Notes: generated from the letters alone by a model not told the origin. 64,000 bases of DNA from Devosia sp. 1566 (GCF_004005995.1 NZ_CP034767.1:1612001-1676000), one strand, 5' to 3'. Shown: positions 25,914 to 35,366, numbered from the stretch's first letter. Program-made: numbers and translations.

Positions 25914-26306
25914 TTAGCCAGGATTGCTGACCGAATAAAGCCGGATTTCGTGTTGCTGGCCGGTGCGGTCGGTCCAGCGCATGGATTGGCCGGCGCGCAG
26001 GCCGATTAGGGCGGTGCCGAGGGGTGAGAAGATCGAGATGCGCTCGCGCCCTTCTTGGCGGGGATAGGAGAGCACACCGCTTTGCGGGGGCGCGCCGTTG
26101 AAGCTGACCACCACGCGCGAACCCATGCGCACCACATCGGGCGGGAGGCGCTTGTCGGCGACGAGCTTGGCGCGGCCGAGTTCGTAGAGCAGGTCGTCGG
26201 CCTGGTCGGGGCTGTGGCCGATGCCGCCCATGGCCAGAACCAGCAGATCGTGACGATCGGCTTCACCCACCATGATGGGGGGAAGATCGGATCCGAAAAT
26301 ACCCAT
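25914..26306 (-). CDS. Rnk/GreA-C-domain protein 1
   Basis: Protein of 130 residues with a short N-terminal helical part (HDLLVLAMGGIGHSPDQADDLLYEL) and the FKBP-like GreA/GreB C-terminal domain (RMGSRVVVSFNG to IGLRAGQSMRW). That is the layout of Rnk, the regulator of nucleoside diphosphate kinase that binds RNA polymerase. The coiled-coil GreA tip is absent, so it should not stimulate transcript cleavage itself. First of three related genes in a row on the minus strand. Confidence 0.82.
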   Translation of the reverse strand: MGIFGSDLPPIMVGEADRHDLLVLAMGGIGHSPDQADDLLYELGRAKLVADKRLPPDVVRMGSRVVVSFNGAPPQSGVLSYPRQEGRERISIFSPLGTALIGLRAGQSMRWTDRTGQQHEIRLYSVSNPG

Positions 26307-26350
26307 GTCATCCTCCAGATGATTGAAGTGTGGTTGTGCCTCTTGGGTGA

Positions 26351-26893
26351 TCAGGCGGCGCTCGGGCCGGGATCGTCGCCGCCGCCCAAGCCCGCAGGCA
26401 CGAAGCGCGAGGACGGGCTGCGGGGGGCGAGCGGGGAGGGTGTGGCCTCGTTGCGAGCGACGACCTGCAAGGGTGGCGAAGAGCGCCGGCGCTCGGGCTG
26501 GAACAGTACGGCTTCGATCACCAGATTTTCCACCGAGCCGTCGCGGCGACGGGCCTGCACGGTTTGCCCCGCCTTTGCACCCAAGAGGGCTAGGCCGCGC
26601 GGCACGGTCAGCAGCACGGTGAGTCCATAGACTTCTTCGCTGGGCCCCGCGACGAGGGAGCGATCCTGGGTGGGCGCGGTGCCGACGCGAAAGCGCACCC
26701 GGCTATTGAGGGTGACCACATTGGCGGGGATATCGGCCGGGAACATGACCTGGGCGACGCTGAGCTTGTGGCGGATGATTTCGGCCGCACCCGCAAAGGG
26801 TTCGCCATATTCGTGCAACAGGCTTTGCAGCAGGGCAAAATCCTTGGCGGTCAAAATGATTTCGGGTTGGTCGGACGCGAGCTGGTCGGACAT
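26351..26893 (-). CDS. Rnk/GreA-C-domain protein 2, with C-terminal tail
   Basis: Protein of 180 residues. The Rnk-like N-terminal part is IILTAKDFALLQSLLHE, then the GreA/GreB C domain (VTLNSRVRFRVG to LLGAKAGQTVQARRRDGS). After about residue 125 a disordered Ser/Pro/Gly-rich tail of some 50 residues follows, which the two neighbours lack. The ATG at 26893 (MSDQLAS) is preferred over 26926. Probably a nucleoid or RNA-polymerase-associated regulator; the partner is unknown. Confidence 0.8.
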   Translation of the reverse strand: MSDQLASDQPEIILTAKDFALLQSLLHEYGEPFAGAAEIIRHKLSVAQVMFPADIPANVVTLNSRVRFRVGTAPTQDRSLVAGPSEEVYGLTVLLTVPRGLALLGAKAGQTVQARRRDGSVENLVIEAVLFQPERRRSSPPLQVVARNEATPSPLAPRSPSSRFVPAGLGGGDDPGPSAA

Positions 26894-27017
26894 GGGAAAC
26901 TCCAGAACAAGGGGGATTGGCAGCAAACGAGACCCCTGACCCGGAGGACGATGCCTAGCGGATCAGGGGAAAAGGTCTTGCTTGGGTTTGCCGGACCGCT
27001 GGGAAGGAAGGGCGCAT

Positions 27018-27431
27018 CTAGGCCTCCGCAGGTTCATCGACGGGCTGGACCACGGACATGACGGTGAGCACATGCTTGCGTGCGTCGCGGGTTTCCCAGG
27101 TGATGGACTGACCGGTGCGCAAGCCGATAAGCGCCGCGCCCACGGGGGTCAGCACGGAAATGCGGCCCTGCGAGATATCGGCCTTGGCGGGGTAGACGAG
27201 GGTGACCTCGACCAACTCGTCCTGGTCGGTGCGATACTGAACCGTGGAGCCCATGCGCACGATGTCCTTGGGCAGCTTGGCGTCGGGCACGACGCGGGCC
27301 CGCTCCATCTCCTCGAGGAGACGTTCGGCCGCAGCGCTTAGCGAGCCGCCGCCTGAAGCGGCGAGGGCCAGCAGTTGACGATGTTCGGTTTGGGCCACCG
27401 TGAGAGCAGGCCGTAGATTGTGGGTGCGCAT
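27018..27431 (-). CDS. Rnk/GreA-C-domain protein 3
   Basis: Protein of 137 residues, closest in layout to the protein at 25914. It has a helical N-terminus (TEHRQLLALAASGGGSLSAAAERLLEEME) and the GreA/GreB C domain (VRMGSTVQYRTDQ to ALIGLRTGQSITWET). The ATG at 27431 has GGAG about seven bases upstream. The three paralogues are separated by 44 and 124 bases and may form one transcript. Confidence 0.82.
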   Translation of the reverse strand: MRTHNLRPALTVAQTEHRQLLALAASGGGSLSAAAERLLEEMERARVVPDAKLPKDIVRMGSTVQYRTDQDELVEVTLVYPAKADISQGRISVLTPVGAALIGLRTGQSITWETRDARKHVLTVMSVVQPVDEPAEA

Positions 27432-27712
27432 GACGCTTCTCCGCGTAAATAGCAGCAAGCAGCGCCAGATCTGAAAAGACCCTGCGCAGCAAGCTATAAC
27501 AATGACTTGTGGAAAATCCCTATCCCTAAACCTTGCGACGAAGCGCCAGGCTTAGGGCAACTATCCTTCGACCGGAGTGGCCCGGCGAGCAAACGCGTGG
27601 AGGATGTTGAAACAAGGGTTCATGCACCCAAGGTAGGCGCAACAGAACTAAAGTCAAGCCAGTGTGGGACGCCGTGCCGCTCAGGAGGGCAGCGGCGCAG
27701 AGCGAAGGGAAC

Positions 27713-28093
27713 TCATCCCTCGGTCGGGGTGTCGGTGCGTTCCACCACAATATCCTGGCCCCATTGCGGCGGAACGTCGCCGCTGCGTTCGGCGCGGTCG
27801 CGGTACAGCGCGGCGCGGGCCAGCAGCATCAGGGTAACGGGCGTCGTGATCGACACGAACACCAGGATCAGCACTTCATGCACGGCCGGGCGCTGGGCCG
27901 ACACGGTGAAGTAGACTATCGAGGCGAGGAGAATCGCGATGCTGCCAAGGCTCGTGCCCAGGGTCGGCGCGTGGATGCGGGCGTAAAAGCTGTCAAAGCG
28001 AGCCAAGCCGATGCAGCCCAGGAGGGTGAAGGCGGCGCCCAGAATGGACAGGCCGCCAACCAGGACCGCGAGCCAAACAGGAATTTCGCTCAT
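27713..28093 (-). CDS. mrpG: Mrp cation/proton antiporter subunit G
   Basis: Small membrane protein of 126 residues with three helices in the MnhG/PhaG pattern: WLAVLVGGLSILGAAFTLLGCIGLARF, the conserved FYARIHAPTLGTSLGSIAILLAS segment, and a third helix VLILVFVSITTPVTLMLLARAALY. Last gene of the seven-subunit operon. It starts four bases inside the end of mrpF. Confidence 0.93.
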   Translation of the reverse strand: MSEIPVWLAVLVGGLSILGAAFTLLGCIGLARFDSFYARIHAPTLGTSLGSIAILLASIVYFTVSAQRPAVHEVLILVFVSITTPVTLMLLARAALYRDRAERSGDVPPQWGQDIVVERTDTPTEG

Positions 28094-28371
28094 TCAATGA
28101 CCTCGCCGCGCATGAGGAACTTGGCCAGGGCGACGGTGCCGACAAAGCTCAGGGCCCCGATCAGCAGAGCCACTTCGAAATAAATGTTGGAGCCAATGCG
28201 GATGCCGAACAGCACCAGCATGAGCATGGCGGCGACGTAAAAGGCATCGAGCGCAAGAATGCGGTCCTGCGCGCGGGGCCCGCGGATCATCCGGTAGGTG
28301 GCAAGGATCAAGGCGAGGCCGACCAGCAATTGCGACAGCAACAGGCACCAATGGAGAATGGCTGCGCTCAT
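28090..28371 (-). CDS. mrpF: Mrp cation/proton antiporter subunit F
   Basis: Membrane subunit of 93 residues with three helices and the family core YRMIRGPRAQDRILALDAFYVAAMLML. It overlaps mrpG and mrpE by four bases each. Required for complex stability in characterised Mrp systems. Confidence 0.93.
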   Translation of the reverse strand: MSAAILHWCLLLSQLLVGLALILATYRMIRGPRAQDRILALDAFYVAAMLMLVLFGIRIGSNIYFEVALLIGALSFVGTVALAKFLMRGEVIE

Positions 28372-28856
28372 TGGAAAATCTCCAGCAGCAAACGCTCATA
28401 GCGGTTCTTGATGGTGTCGATCCAGGTCGCTTCATCAACGAGGTCAAGCACATGGATCAGCACGGTGGCATGCACGGCGTCATATTCGAGCCAGGCACTG
28501 CCAGGCGTCGCGGTGATGATGCAGGCGAGAATGGCAAGGCCCGAGCGGTCGCGCAGCGTCAGCGGCATGACGACGAAGCCAGCGGTTTGCTGGTGGTGCC
28601 GATCGCGCAGCACGATGCTGGCGACCGCAAGGTTGGAGCGCATCACATCAACCACCACATAGGCGGCGAGCCGGAAAATGCTGCCGAGCCTGCGGGCGCG
28701 GGGCTGTTGGGGCTCAAGCGCCGCAAAGGCACGGGCGGCCAGCACGGCGATGACGGCGCCAAGCAGGATTTGTCCGAGGCCAAGGGACTGCTGCAGAAGC
28801 AGCCACAGCACCAGAAGGCTGAGCGACAGGATGGGGTAAGGCAGCAGCTTTCTCAT
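28368..28856 (-). CDS. mrpE: Mrp cation/proton antiporter subunit E
   Basis: Protein of 162 residues of the MnhE family: two N-terminal helices (ILSLSLLVLWLLLQQSL, LGAVIAVLAARAF) and a conserved cytoplasmic part with SIVLRDRHHQQ and TPGSAWLEYDA. Overlaps mrpD and mrpF by four bases. Confidence 0.92.
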   Translation of the reverse strand: MRKLLPYPILSLSLLVLWLLLQQSLGLGQILLGAVIAVLAARAFAALEPQQPRARRLGSIFRLAAYVVVDVMRSNLAVASIVLRDRHHQQTAGFVVMPLTLRDRSGLAILACIITATPGSAWLEYDAVHATVLIHVLDLVDEATWIDTIKNRYERLLLEIFQ

Positions 28857-30481
28857 GGCACCACCTCCACCAGCTGACCGGGCGCGGGTGGCTCCAGCAC
28901 TTCCTCGATTACGGGCGCGGGGGTGTAGAGCTGGTCGGCGATGGCCTGGGTGTAGCTAAGGGCAGGTCCCGCCAGGATGGTGGTCGCGACAGTGAGGCAG
29001 AGGAGCAGGAGCACCGGGGCGATCTCGATCACCCGGACCGGCGCTGGGCGTTCGGACATGGTGGCCCAGAAGGTGTTGATCCAGGTGCGGGTCAGCGCCA
29101 CAAGCGCCGCAAAACCGGAAAAGATCAGCAAGGCGGTGAGCCACCAGGCGGAGGGTGGAATGGGCGCGGTTTGAGTAAGGCCATCGGGGTTGAAGATGGC
29201 GGAGATGATCGCGACCTTGGCCACAAAACCGGCCAGCGGCGGCAGGCCGGCGATCAGCAGGATACAAAGGCCAAAGCTGATGCTGAGTACGGCGAGGGTC
29301 GCGGGAATGGCGACGCCGATTTCGTCTTCTTCATCACCTTCCTCGTCATCGCCATAGGCTTCCATGGTGACGGCGAGCACATCAGCGCCTTCAATCCGCA
29401 CCCGGTCGAGCAGTTCCACCAGCATGAAGAAGGCCGAGATGGCGAGGGTCGAGACGACGAGGTAAAAGAGCGCGCCACTGGTGGCGCCTGCATTGCCCAT
29501 GCCCATGGTGGCGAGCAGGGTGCCCGAAGAGACAAGGACGCTGTAACCGGCGAGCCGGGACGTCGTCTGGGCGGCCAGCACGCCAATGGTCCCAAAGGCG
29601 AGAGTGGCAAGGCCGCCCACCAAGAGAACGGTGTTTCCGAAGCCAGCGGAAACCCCCGCTTCGGCCCCGAAGGCGAGGGTTGAGATCCGCAACACGGCGT
29701 AAACGCCGACCTTGGTCATGATGGCAAACACCGCCGCAACCGGTGCGGCGGCCGCTGCATAGGAGGTGGGCAGCCAAAAGCCCAGGGGCCACATGCCCGC
29801 CTTGATCAGGAAGGCGACGCCCAGAATGGCGGCGCCGGTTTCGAGCAGGCCCCGATCCATTTCGGCGATGTTGGCGACCTTGCTCGCGAGATCGGCCATG
29901 TTGAGCGTGCCGGTGACGCCATAGATCAGCGCCGCCCCGATCAGGAACAGGAAGGAGGCGGCCAGATTGACGGCGATATAGTGCAGCGAGGCCTTGACGC
30001 GCGCGGCGCCCTGGCCGTGCAGGGCCAGACCATAGGAGGCGGCCAGCATCACCTCGAAGAACACAAAGAGGTTGAAGACGTCGCCGGTGAGAAAGGCGCC
30101 GTTAACGCCCATCAAGAGGAACTGGAACAAGCTGTGGAAGCTGCTGCCCGCGGAGTGCCAGCGGGCAAGGGAATACACCAGCGCCGAGATGCCAAGGATC
30201 GCGGTCACCAGCACCATCATGGCCGAAAGGCGATCGGCTACAAGGACGATGCCAAAGGGGGCCGGCCAGTTGCCAAGCTCGTAAACGGCGAGCGCGCCGG
30301 TGGGTTGGGCATTGGCCTGCATCACGAGCAGGACCGAGCCCACCAGCAGCATGACTGTTGAGGCGAGGCTGACCAGCGCCCGCGCATTGCGCAGGCGATC
30401 ATCGAACATCAGCAGCAGCGCACCGGTTGCCATGGGCAACAGGATGGGCAGGATGATCAGGTTATCGATAAAGCCGGTCAC
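28853..30481 (-). CDS. mrpD: Mrp cation/proton antiporter subunit D
   Basis: Protein of 542 residues homologous to complex I NuoM/N-type proton channels. It has about 14 helices, with the family glutamate in FVFFEVMLAASYGL and the lysine helix FLIKAGMWPLGFWLPTSYAAAAAPVAAV. A strongly acidic cytoplasmic loop (AYGDDEEGDEEDEIG, encoded at about 29312-29359) is unusual. The start is a GTG at 30481 that overlaps the mrpC stop (GTGA); the ORF runs on upstream to 30925, but that extension is a shadow of mrpC. Works with MrpA as ion-translocating subunit for Na+(K+)/H+ exchange. Confidence 0.92.
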   Translation of the reverse strand: MTGFIDNLIILPILLPMATGALLLMFDDRLRNARALVSLASTVMLLVGSVLLVMQANAQPTGALAVYELGNWPAPFGIVLVADRLSAMMVLVTAILGISALVYSLARWHSAGSSFHSLFQFLLMGVNGAFLTGDVFNLFVFFEVMLAASYGLALHGQGAARVKASLHYIAVNLAASFLFLIGAALIYGVTGTLNMADLASKVANIAEMDRGLLETGAAILGVAFLIKAGMWPLGFWLPTSYAAAAAPVAAVFAIMTKVGVYAVLRISTLAFGAEAGVSAGFGNTVLLVGGLATLAFGTIGVLAAQTTSRLAGYSVLVSSGTLLATMGMGNAGATSGALFYLVVSTLAISAFFMLVELLDRVRIEGADVLAVTMEAYGDDEEGDEEDEIGVAIPATLAVLSISFGLCILLIAGLPPLAGFVAKVAIISAIFNPDGLTQTAPIPPSAWWLTALLIFSGFAALVALTRTWINTFWATMSERPAPVRVIEIAPVLLLLCLTVATTILAGPALSYTQAIADQLYTPAPVIEEVLEPPAPGQLVEVVP

Positions 30482-30819
30482 CGCCGCTCCCTCCCATCGA
30501 CATGGTCGGTTCCGGTCAGGCCGCGCGCGGCCAGCAGCACCACAAGAAACAGCGCCGTCATGGCAAAGCCGATGACGATGGCCGTCAGCACCAGGGCCTG
30601 CGGCACGGGATCGGCATAAAGGCTGGGGTCGACCACGCCATCTTTGCCCAGAACGGGGGGGCCGTTCATCTTGAGGCGGCCCATGGCGAAGATGAAGAGG
30701 TTCACCGCATAGGACAGGAGCGACAGGCCGATGATGACCTGGAAGGTGCGCGGGCGCAGCATCAGGTAAACGCCGCAGCTGGCCAAGACGCCAATACTGA
30801 TTGCAAGAACGAGTTCCAT
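30478..30819 (-). CDS. mrpC: Mrp cation/proton antiporter subunit C
   Basis: NuoK-like subunit of 113 residues with three helices (LAISIGVLASCGVYLML, FQVIIGLSLLSYAVNLFIFAMG, PQALVLTAIVIGFAMTALFLVVLL). It shares one base with mrpAB and four with mrpD. Confidence 0.93.
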   Translation of the reverse strand: MELVLAISIGVLASCGVYLMLRPRTFQVIIGLSLLSYAVNLFIFAMGRLKMNGPPVLGKDGVVDPSLYADPVPQALVLTAIVIGFAMTALFLVVLLAARGLTGTDHVDGRERR

Positions 30820-33764
30820 CAGCGAGCCTCCACCGGTGCATCGGCCGACACTTCCGCTTCGGGCACCGGCGGCACGGGGCGCCGCGCGGGCTTGGGCGAA
30901 CGGATCGACTGGTGAGCCAGAGCAATCAGGATCAGCACGGTGGCGCCGATCACGAGGCTGAACACGCCAAGGTCAAATAACAGCGCGCTTGCCAGGGGCA
31001 CCCGGCCGATCAGCGGCAGGTCGGCATATTGGAATGCCGTGGTCATGAAGGGATAGCCAAAGACGAAGGATGCCATGCCCACCAGTAGCGCCAGCAGCAG
31101 GCCGCTGCCGATCCAGCGGACGGGCAGGATACGAAGGCGGTCCTCCACCCAGCGCGTGCCACCGGCCATATATTGCAGAATGAAGCCGATCGACATGACG
31201 ATACCGGCCGCAAAGCCGCCGCCGGGCTGATCATGGCCGCGCAAGAACAGGTGCAGGGCCAGAACGATGATGACGGGGAACATCCACTGCATGATCACGG
31301 CGGGGATCAGCAGGTATTCATTGACTGTGTCGCCCGGGCTGCGCTCGGGCGCCCGGTCATCGAAGGCATTCTGGATCAACTGTTGCTCGGGCTTGTCGAT
31401 CGAGTCGGCCGCAGGGCGGAAGCGGCGCAGAATGGCAAAGACCGTGACGGCTACAATGCCCAGTACGGTGATTTCGCCCAGCGTATCAAAGGCGCGGAAA
31501 TCCACCAGCATGACATTGACCACATTGGTGCCGCCGCCAAGCTTGTAGGCGTTTTCGAGGAAGAACTCGGAAATGCCGTTGGGGAGCTGGCGCGTCATCA
31601 CCGCATAGGAAAGCAACCCCAGGCCGAGGCCTGCCACCAGCGACAGGGCGAGATCGCGATAGCGGCGGAAGCGGGCTCGGCGCAGGACCATCACGTCGCG
31701 CATGTCCTCGACCCGCTTGGGCAGCCAGCGCAGGCCGAGGAGGATCAGCACGGTGGTGACGATCTCGACGAGGAGCTGGGTGACGGCAAGGTCGGGCGCG
31801 GAGAACCAAACAAAGGTCATGCAGGTGACAAGGCCCGTGCCGCCCAGCAGAACCAGCGACACCAACCGGTGGAACTTGGCCTGCTGCGCGGCGGTGACGG
31901 CGCAAACGATGCCGATGAGCCAAAGCAGGGCGAACACCGGATCGAACCCATCGAGCCGCAGTTCGAGCCGTCCCAAACGGCCGGCAAGGATGACGGCTGC
32001 AGCTGCCGTAGCGGCGAAAAACAGCAGAAACAATTGCGGCTGCAGCCGACGCGTGCCGAACAAGTTTTCCAGCCGTCGCGCCCATTTGGAGGTGACGGTA
32101 AGCATGATGCGCTCGAAGATGCGCTTGCCCTTGAGCCGGCGCAGCAGCGGGGGACCTTCGATGCCCTTTTGCAGATAAGCGTGGAGCGCCCAATACAGCA
32201 GGGCGCCGCCGACCAGGGCGATCAGGCTCATGAACAGAGCAAAGTTCCAGCCATGCCAGACCGAGAGGCTGTAATAAGGGGTGTCGGGGCCGGTGACGGA
32301 AACCACGGCCGCCGCCAGATAGGGGCCGATAGTGATGCCGGGAACTACGCCCACGATAAGGCAAAGCAGAACGAGAATTTCGATGGGCCGGCGCATCAGG
32401 GCGGGGGGCTCGTGCGGCACTTTGGTCAAGCCCTGCGGCGGAGGACCAAAAAACACGCCAAGCACGAAGCGCAGCGAATAGGTGACGGCAAAGAGGCTGC
32501 CGAGTATGGCGGCAGCAGGCAGGGCAATGTTGACAAAGGGATTAGCGTCGCGCTGCGCCGTTTCGGCGAAGAACATCTCCTTGGACAAAAAGCCGTTGAG
32601 CAGCGGCACTCCGGCCATGGCGGCGCTGGCGACCATCGCAAGGGTGGCGGTAAAGGGCATGTAGCGGAACAAGCCGCTCAGCTTGCGGATGTCGCGCGTG
32701 CCGGTTTCATGGTCGATGATGCCGGCCGCCATGAACAGCGAAGCCTTGAAGGTCGCGTGGTTGGCGATGTGGAAGATCGCGGCCACGGTCGCGAGCGGGG
32801 TCGACATGCCCAAAAGGGCGGTGATCAGGCCGAGATGGCTAATGGTTGAATAAGCCAGCAGGCCCTTGAGATCGGTCTGGAAGATGGCGACGAAGGCCCC
32901 AAAGACCAAGGTGATCAGTCCGGCGGAGGTAACAATCCAGAACCATTGGTCGGTGCCGGCCAGGACTGGCCAAAAGCGGACAAGGAGGAACACGCCCGCC
33001 TTCACCATGGTCGCCGAATGCAGATAGGCCGAAACGGGGGTGGGGGCCGCCATGGCGTGGGGCAGCCAGAAATGGAACGGGAACTGGGCCGATTTGGTCA
33101 GCGCCCCCATCAGCACCAGCAGCAAGGTAGGCAGGTAAAGCGGGTGATTGCGAATCGTATCGCCCGAAGCCAGCACCACATCAAGGTCATAGCTGCCCAC
33201 AATATGGCCGATCAGCAGCATGCCGACGAGCAGGCACAGGCCGCCCAGTCCGGTGACGGTGAGGGCCATGCGGGCGCCGTCGCGCGCCTGCCCGAGATGG
33301 AACCAGTACCCGATCAGCAGGAACGAAGTGATCGAAGTCAGCTCCCAGAACACTGCCATCTGGATGATGTTGCCCGAGAGCACCAGGCCCAGCATCGAGC
33401 CCATAAAGGCCAGAAAGAACGCGAAAAAGCGCGGCACCGCGTCATTGGGCGACATGTAATAGCGGGCATAAAGCACCACAAGGAACCCGACGCCGGTGAC
33501 CAGAACCCCGAAGAGCCAGGAAAACCCATCCAGCCGCAGCACGAGATTGAGATTGAGTGCCGGCACCCAGCTGATCTCGTGGCGGATCACATCACCATCG
33601 CCGATCTGGGGAAACAGCCAGACCATGGCGGCAAAGCCCAGTGCCGCGACGGCACCCGCCAGCCACGCTTCCGCGTTCCGCGCATTTGAGGGCAACACCG
33701 CTGCGACAATAGCAGCCATGAAGGGCAAGAGCAGAACCGCGATCAGCAAAACAGACGGGGTCAT
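30819..33764 (-). CDS. mrpA: Fused Mrp cation/proton antiporter subunit A-B
   Basis: Protein of 981 residues. The N-terminal part (about 1-480) is a NuoL-like antiporter module with the glutamate helix FWELTSITSFLLIGYWFHL and the lysine helix AQFPFHFWLPHAMAAPTPVSAYLHSATMVKAG. The middle part carries the MrpA C-terminal extension. The last 150 residues (LLIPAVIMQWMFPVIIVLALHLFLRGHDQPGGGFAAG) are a MrpB domain, so A and B are one polypeptide, as in rhizobial Pha systems. ATG 33764 is preferred over an in-frame GTG at 33779. It heads the operon; no ribosome site is obvious. Confidence 0.92.
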   Translation of the reverse strand: MTPSVLLIAVLLLPFMAAIVAAVLPSNARNAEAWLAGAVAALGFAAMVWLFPQIGDGDVIRHEISWVPALNLNLVLRLDGFSWLFGVLVTGVGFLVVLYARYYMSPNDAVPRFFAFFLAFMGSMLGLVLSGNIIQMAVFWELTSITSFLLIGYWFHLGQARDGARMALTVTGLGGLCLLVGMLLIGHIVGSYDLDVVLASGDTIRNHPLYLPTLLLVLMGALTKSAQFPFHFWLPHAMAAPTPVSAYLHSATMVKAGVFLLVRFWPVLAGTDQWFWIVTSAGLITLVFGAFVAIFQTDLKGLLAYSTISHLGLITALLGMSTPLATVAAIFHIANHATFKASLFMAAGIIDHETGTRDIRKLSGLFRYMPFTATLAMVASAAMAGVPLLNGFLSKEMFFAETAQRDANPFVNIALPAAAILGSLFAVTYSLRFVLGVFFGPPPQGLTKVPHEPPALMRRPIEILVLLCLIVGVVPGITIGPYLAAAVVSVTGPDTPYYSLSVWHGWNFALFMSLIALVGGALLYWALHAYLQKGIEGPPLLRRLKGKRIFERIMLTVTSKWARRLENLFGTRRLQPQLFLLFFAATAAAAVILAGRLGRLELRLDGFDPVFALLWLIGIVCAVTAAQQAKFHRLVSLVLLGGTGLVTCMTFVWFSAPDLAVTQLLVEIVTTVLILLGLRWLPKRVEDMRDVMVLRRARFRRYRDLALSLVAGLGLGLLSYAVMTRQLPNGISEFFLENAYKLGGGTNVVNVMLVDFRAFDTLGEITVLGIVAVTVFAILRRFRPAADSIDKPEQQLIQNAFDDRAPERSPGDTVNEYLLIPAVIMQWMFPVIIVLALHLFLRGHDQPGGGFAAGIVMSIGFILQYMAGGTRWVEDRLRILPVRWIGSGLLLALLVGMASFVFGYPFMTTAFQYADLPLIGRVPLASALLFDLGVFSLVIGATVLILIALAHQSIRSPKPARRPVPPVPEAEVSADAPVEAR

Positions 33765-34221
33765 TGTCCGGGCGGGCACCTTTGAGTAGTTTTGGGGGGA
33801 GGCTGGGATACCAGATGCTTGTTACTGGAGTGGCAGCTCAGCGCAACCCGAAACATTGTCGCGGAAGCGCTTGTCCTGCCCTGCAACTTGTTGGCACCCC
33901 GACCAATCCTTAGGCCCGGCCGCCCCGCTCCAACCCGAGATCATGACCCCGGTGGGGCGATTATCTCCCCCCAGCGGCAGGGATGGACCCCATCCGAAAT
34001 ACGGCCAGGAGCAGCGGGCGGCATTTTCGCTGTGGCGCCGTGTTCCCAGACACTTTCCCTCCGAAATGGTGATCAAGCAGTGGGCTGCGCTCGTGGCAGT
34101 GGCGCCAGTCCCCAAGGCAGAACGCCAGCTTTACCTTATGCGTTCACAATCACCGGGAGATTTATTGCCCATGGCCGGCGTAACCGGTACGGTTGGGCCG
34201 GGGGCATGCGGAGTATTGCAT
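33765..34221. other. Gene-free spacer between mrp and a beta-barrel gene
   Basis: The mrp promoter (minus strand) and the promoter of the gene at 34222 should lie here. An open frame covers part of it in phase with the downstream gene but lacks protein-like composition. No repeat, hairpin terminator or clear operator was recognised. Confidence 0.4.
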
Positions 34222-34809
34222 ATGTACCGTGCCAAAATCGGGGCCTGCATTGCCGTAGCTGCATTGTCAGCAGCGCCGAGCTATGCCGGACCAATTACCG
34301 ATGGCTCAAACGTCTTTATTTTCGGGGGACGCTTTCAGGACGAGTGGGTCTGGGAAACTGCCGCGTTCTGGCGGCCCCATTATGAAGACAACTATTTCGT
34401 GGGGGCAGGCTACCAGACCTTTGTTGCGGACCTGCCGGCCAATTTCCACTTTGGCCTCGAGCTTGGGTTGGGGATGCGGGTGGGGCAGGAAGCATCAGCC
34501 GAGATCTGGACCGGGGTGGTACTCAAGAACGATGGCGTGACCATCGGCGATGTCACTGTCTCGCCAGCGATCACCGGCGGCATCTCGATGGTGTCCGACA
34601 CTATCGGCGTTGAAAAGGAGCGGGCTGGCTGGATCGACCGGAACGTACCGGTGCTCTTTTATATGGGCCCCGAAATTGCCGTGTCGCATGCCGACTTCCC
34701 GGACCTCGAAATGTTTGCCCGCATTCATCACCGCTCCGGAGGGTATGGAGTGATCGCCGAGATCGACGGGTCAAACGCGGCTACGCTGGGCCTGCGCTTC
34801 AAGCTTTAG
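34222..34809 (+). CDS. Exported protein, probable outer-membrane beta-barrel
   Basis: Protein of 195 residues. A short signal peptide ends at SYA-GPI (about residue 22). The mature protein alternates polar and aromatic residues in strands typical of an 8-stranded barrel (FIFGGRFQDEWVWETAAFWR, FHFGLELGLGMRVG, EIWTGVVLKN) and ends in LGLRFKL, a C-terminal aromatic strand. It resembles PagL/acyloxyacyl-hydrolase-like barrels in layout (HH near the C-terminus, ARIHHRSG), but the match is too weak to name it. The ATG at 34222 is chosen for the signal peptide; an upstream in-frame extension is judged artefactual. Confidence 0.65.
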   Translation: MYRAKIGACIAVAALSAAPSYAGPITDGSNVFIFGGRFQDEWVWETAAFWRPHYEDNYFVGAGYQTFVADLPANFHFGLELGLGMRVGQEASAEIWTGVVLKNDGVTIGDVTVSPAITGGISMVSDTIGVEKERAGWIDRNVPVLFYMGPEIAVSHADFPDLEMFARIHHRSGGYGVIAEIDGSNAATLGLRFKL

Positions 34810-35337
34810 CCTCTTGGCCGAGCGATGAATTGACCCGACGCGGTGCGAGTCGGGGGCAGCGCGGCTGATTCCGCGCAGATTCGGCGCGTTAGATGGCACG
34901 GCGACGGAAAAATCGGGCTTTCGTGACGGAAATGTCGATCCCGGATCGGCGGACCGGTTCTTTTTGTGTCCCACCGCCCGAGGTGAGCTGAGGCCATTGG
35001 CGGGAGGGTGCGGGCGTGTTGCGGCAAGCAATTTTGCCGACTGCAGCGCCTGGAAAGCAGCGCTACGGCTAGGGCTGTCTGATACGGTCCAAGAAAACGG
35101 CCGGCGGCTTGTTTGGCGCGGGCGTGTGCAAGCCAGCACTTTGTTTGGGCAGTTCATGCCGGCGCCGTCGCTCGCGCCAAGCCGCGGGAAGATTTGTTTT
35201 GAGACATCCGGGGCTGATCTGCGGCGCCTTTTGCAGAGGGGTGACAGAAGGCCGGCGAGGCTCGGGTAGCGCCAGCGCAAAGTTATCCACAGCGCTGCAG
35301 GCCAAGCGAAATTTCTCGCCGAAACGGTTTTGGCTGC
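34810..35337. other. Gene-free spacer upstream of tRNA-Asp
   Basis: No credible gene. A minus-strand open frame spans this stretch but begins inside the tRNA and has no family resemblance. A single TTATCCACA (35284-35292) matches the DnaA box but is isolated. Confidence 0.45.
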
Positions 35338-35366
35338 TTGACTTGGCAGGGGGCGCTGGGTACATC
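35338..35366 (+). promoter_or_regulatory. Probable tRNA-Asp promoter
   Basis: TTGACT (35338-35343), 17-base spacer and TACATC (35361-35366), ending 34 bases before the tRNA. Confidence 0.5.

Noticed and set aside
30482-30925. N-terminal extension of mrpD to 30925
   Set aside because: It only shadows mrpC and the end of mrpAB; the GTG at 30481 overlaps the mrpC stop as the other mrp genes do.
33856-34221. N-terminal extension of the beta-barrel protein
   Set aside because: It would bury the signal peptide 122 residues inside the protein.
35284-35292. TTATCCACA, a perfect DnaA box
   Set aside because: A single copy without an AT-rich unwinding element or origin-linked genes; not enough for an origin.
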